DNA of 7,640 nt from Methanomassiliicoccaceae archaeon (GTDB lineage Archaea; Thermoplasmatota; Thermoplasmata; Methanomassiliicoccales; Methanomethylophilaceae): NCBI GenBank assembly GCA_009784745.1, contig WQXR01000057.1, positions 1 to 7,640 of the forward strand, read 5' to 3'. A program made the translations under genes and the position numbers. Numbering within the stretch: the stretch's first letter is position 1; every line of letters begins with the position of its first letter. Below are positions 5,923 to 7,640 of the stretch, piece after piece. Under the pieces are notes generated by a model that was given only the letters and a program-made list of their open reading frames with translations, was not told where the DNA came from and searched no databases.

Positions 5923-6264
5923 TCATCCCCTTTTTATGGCATTCTTCACGCGATCTCTGTCAACATAGGAGAGCGTTCCCAGATACGATCTCAATGATTC
6001 TTTCGAAACTGTTCTCATCTTTCGAACCTGTATCACAGATTCCCTATTCAGTCCCGCGGTGACCATATCTATTACAGGAACATCATACACATCCGATGGA
6101 GGTCTACCACTCACCTCTATGATCGTGCATGACTGGCCGTTCGCCTCTGTGATCAGAACAGGTCTTTTCTTTCCACCGTCGTTGCCGTCAAATCGAATAT
6201 AAGCTAACCACATCTGCCATTTGGAAAGAGTGATTGATTCTTTCTTGAATCTGAACTTATTCAT
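5923..6264 (-). CDS. MazF/PemK-like small protein, no partner antitoxin
   Basis: 113 residues resembling the MazF/PemK barrel, a fold usually found in mRNA-cutting toxins. Seen: W16-x-x-W-L-A-Y-I-R-F-D at the start, G31-K-K-R-P-V-L-I38 (the hallmark K-R-P strand with the catalytic-type arginine), I-I-E-V-S-G-R-P-P, then A-G-L-N-R-E-S-V-I-Q-V (70-80) and a closing Y-L-G-T-L-S. No MazE-type antitoxin lies beside it. Start ATG 6264 overlaps the viperin stop by eight bases (ATGAATAA), with GGGG eight bases upstream. An earlier ATG at 6303 lies inside viperin and adds no family sequence. The downstream kinase-like gene starts within a few bases of its stop, so translation of all three is probably coupled. 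Whether it is a toxin, an RNA processor or a repurposed barrel is unknown. Confidence 0.68.
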   Translation of the reverse strand: MNKFRFKKESITLSKWQMWLAYIRFDGNDGGKKRPVLITEANGQSCTIIEVSGRPPSDVYDVPVIDMVTAGLNRESVIQVRKMRTVSKESLRSYLGTLSYVDRDRVKNAIKRG

Positions 6265-7111
6265 TGCACAGACCCCAGTTGTAGAGCCCTCTCCGTTTGG
6301 CATATTTATTTACGTTCACGACGGCCTCCAAGCCACCCATTGAGATGATGCTAAATTCATTTAGACTCCTTTTGTTCCCAGTATCTCTTACGATCCTTCC
6401 GAGGGGATCCACTATGAGATAACTGTCTATCATGTCCTTTCCGCCCTCGAAGACAATATCCCCACCACTTTTCAAAACGATGTTCTCATGCATTCTTACG
6501 AAGCGTTTCCATTGTCTTTTCGATATGCTGTAATCTTTGTAATAGTCTTCATTCTCCCCCTCTATTTTCAGAACCTGAAGCACCTTAACCCTTTCTGGAT
6601 TCACCATTCTTATGAGATCGGAGAAGTCCTGTTCGCAACTCTGACGGATGACGGTGATGTTCAACTTCACTTTTATGCCGTGCTTGTGTATCAAATTAGC
6701 GACCTTTATCACATTTTCAATGTGATTCACGTCACTAGCATGTCTGCCTACCACTTTCTCTACACCTTCATCGGGTGAGTCCACCGAAAGGCCAATCCAG
6801 TCCACTATGCCTACCATCCTCTTTACCAATTCTCTGTCAATTCGAGAACCGTTAGTGACCACTGAAACAACAAATCCCATGCTTTTGATAAGTTTACAGA
6901 GTTCCATCAGATGCGGATAAAGGAAAGGCTCCCCACCGACGACGTTTATCTTCGTTATCTTCTTCTCTTTCAGTAGCGTGAGATAAGGCCTCCATTGTTC
7001 AGGAGTCATGATTTTACGGCTGAAGCTCTTGGCAAAACAGAATTTGCAACGGTAGTTGCATATCCCTGTCACATGTATGTTGGCTGATTTGATTATTCCT
7101 TTTCCTGCCAT
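6257..7111 (-). CDS. pVip: Viperin-like radical SAM enzyme (prokaryotic viperin)
   Basis: 284 residues with the viperin pattern from end to end. Radical SAM cluster site C18-N-Y-R-C-K-F-C25, G59-G-E-P-F, V-V-T86-N-G-S, G-L-S109-V-D-S, G-R-H ... N-H-I-E-N, L-N-I-T-V-I, N161-P-E-R-V-K-V-L-Q-V-L-K-I-E-G-E-N177 (human viperin has N-P-V-R-W-K-V-F-Q-C-L-L-I-E-G-E-N), D219-S-Y-L-I-V-D-P, and a C-terminal R-R-G-x-Y-N-W-G close to the human R-G-G-K-Y-I-W. Known viperins use SAM and a 4Fe-4S cluster to turn an NTP into its 3'-deoxy-3',4'-didehydro form, a polymerase chain terminator. Human viperin's N-terminal membrane helix is absent, as in other prokaryotic forms. The ATG has no clear ribosome site. 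The gene lies behind an AT-rich promoter region and heads the operon. Product nucleotide unknown. Confidence 0.88.
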   Translation of the reverse strand: MAGKGIIKSANIHVTGICNYRCKFCFAKSFSRKIMTPEQWRPYLTLLKEKKITKINVVGGEPFLYPHLMELCKLIKSMGFVVSVVTNGSRIDRELVKRMVGIVDWIGLSVDSPDEGVEKVVGRHASDVNHIENVIKVANLIHKHGIKVKLNITVIRQSCEQDFSDLIRMVNPERVKVLQVLKIEGENEDYYKDYSISKRQWKRFVRMHENIVLKSGGDIVFEGGKDMIDSYLIVDPLGRIVRDTGNKRSLNEFSIISMGGLEAVVNVNKYAKRRGLYNWGLCNE

Positions 7112-7250
7112 AGTATCATCGATATTGCATTCAATGGCATAATGATAAATAATATTGTAAATATTTTATTAAAATAGTAAATGTTTATAATTAATTATAA
7201 AACAATTAATCCGATAAATTTATCATACAAAGAGGCCACAGAAGAATCAT
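7112..7250 (-). promoter_or_regulatory. AT-rich promoter region of the viperin operon with two perfect palindromes
   Basis: This 139-base spacer is far richer in A and T than its neighbours. It holds TTTATAATTAATTATAAA at 7184-7201, a perfect 18-base palindrome that contains a TATA-box sequence on each strand, and GATAAATTTATC at 7213-7224, a perfect 12-base palindrome. Initiation about 25 bases from the larger palindrome on the minus strand would give a leader of about 50 bases. Overlap of a dyad with a TATA box is what a repressor-controlled archaeal promoter would look like, but in such AT-rich DNA palindromes are cheap. The regulator-like gene just upstream is an obvious candidate binder. 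Confidence 0.5.
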
Positions 7251-7640
7251 TCATCCGTTAAAAAAATTCACAGTGAATCTTCCTTCCTGAGTTAGTTTTA
7301 CGTTCTTGCTTCGTCCATCTTTCTGTTCGAGACTAACAAGCCCCCAACTTTCTAATTTTTTCACCCAATCGGTTATCATTTTCCGCGATACCGTTCTCTT
7401 TTCTTTGTTACCATTCCGGACTGGTATATATCTGCTTTTTTTGTCATTTTTTCCCATCATCATATCTCCAATATTTTTCATAGATTCAAGGTGATCGAGT
7501 GATTCGTAAAGATAGTTCAATATCGTTCGGTAGTTCTGATTTTTCTCTTCTCTGATAGTCTCGAGATTCGCTATCGGTCGTTTGAATTCGATTGGATCCC
7601 CACCTTTCTCGACATAGTATGTTATTCCACCCACCCATAC
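7251..7640 (-). CDS. Winged-helix DNA-binding protein (5' partial at window edge)
   Basis: The frame is open from the right edge to TGA 7251, at least 129 residues. A GTG at 7634 could start it, but the frame continues past the edge and no ribosome site is visible, so I treat it as partial. The last 50 residues read as a winged helix: T-V-S-R-K-M-I-T-D-W-V-K-K-L-E-S-W-G-L-V as the turn and recognition helix, then a wing strand pair V-S-L-E-Q-K-D-G-R-S-K-N-V-K-L-T-Q-E-G, as in MarR/PadR-type regulators. The middle is helical and charged, with several methionines. It lies on the same strand as the viperin operon, 139 bases upstream, and may regulate it. It could equally be the DNA-binding part of a larger protein. 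Confidence 0.6.
   Translation of the reverse strand, partial: VWVGGITYYVEKGGDPIEFKRPIANLETIREEKNQNYRTILNYLYESLDHLESMKNIGDMMMGKNDKKSRYIPVRNGNKEKRTVSRKMITDWVKKLESWGLVSLEQKDGRSKNVKLTQEGRFTVNFFNG

Noticed and set aside
6265..6303. 13-codon extension of the MazF-like protein starting at ATG 6303
   Set aside because: It lies within the conserved end of viperin; ATG 6264 has a better site and the stop/start overlap typical of this operon.
6257..7111. Alternative call of MoaA or a SPASM-type peptide maturase for the radical SAM protein
   Set aside because: There is no second cysteine cluster at the C-terminus, while the NPxRxKVxQ...IEGEN and DSYLIVD segments match viperin specifically.
1..7640. CRISPR array or transposon
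   Set aside because: No regularly spaced repeats, transposase frames or terminal inverted repeats are visible; the only direct repeats are the 18-mer near purP and the M-N-P-N 13-mer.

Overview
The window looks archaeal, most likely a Thermoplasmata-type euryarchaeon, possibly Methanomassiliicoccales; that placement is inference, not proof. Reasons: a PurP-family protein (an essentially archaeal purine enzyme), A/T-rich TATA-like promoters, a membrane-anchored secreted beta-domain protein with a charged C-terminal tail, and tightly overlapping genes, some with Shine-Dalgarno sites.

Left part (1-4254), mostly housekeeping. The 3' end of argS (+) is translationally coupled to a GNAT acetyltransferase (+). 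The GNAT gene converges on, and overlaps by 32 bases, a minus-strand block: a lipoate/octanoate-transferase-like protein, a signal-peptide/one-TM surface protein, and a PurP-family ATP-grasp protein. PurP is divergent from an unknown membrane-anchored coiled-coil protein (3523-4254, +). The 189-base divergent spacer holds a dyad and an 18-base copy of purP coding sequence.

Boundary (4255-4371). Two stem-loops face each other, one at the end of the plus-strand gene and one at the end of the minus-strand cluster to its right.

Right part (4342-7640), accessory, all minus strand. Reading 5' to 3' on the minus strand: a winged-helix regulator-like gene cut by the window edge; an AT-rich promoter region with two perfect palindromes; a viperin-like radical SAM enzyme; a MazF/PemK-like small protein overlapping it by 8 bases; a two-domain protein with an N-terminal P-loop nucleotide-kinase-like domain and an unknown helical C-terminal domain; then a tiny repeat-containing reading frame with a perfect Shine-Dalgarno, just before a terminator hairpin. 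Viperins convert CTP or another NTP to its 3'-deoxy-3',4'-didehydro analogue, which poisons viral polymerases, and nucleotide kinases are known neighbours of viperin in both prokaryotes and vertebrates. The most economical reading is an archaeal viperin antiviral operon with unusual extra parts: a solitary MazF-like protein, an added C-terminal domain on the kinase, and a frame-broken tandem NPN-repeat microprotein. The functions of those extra parts are inferred from position and motifs only.
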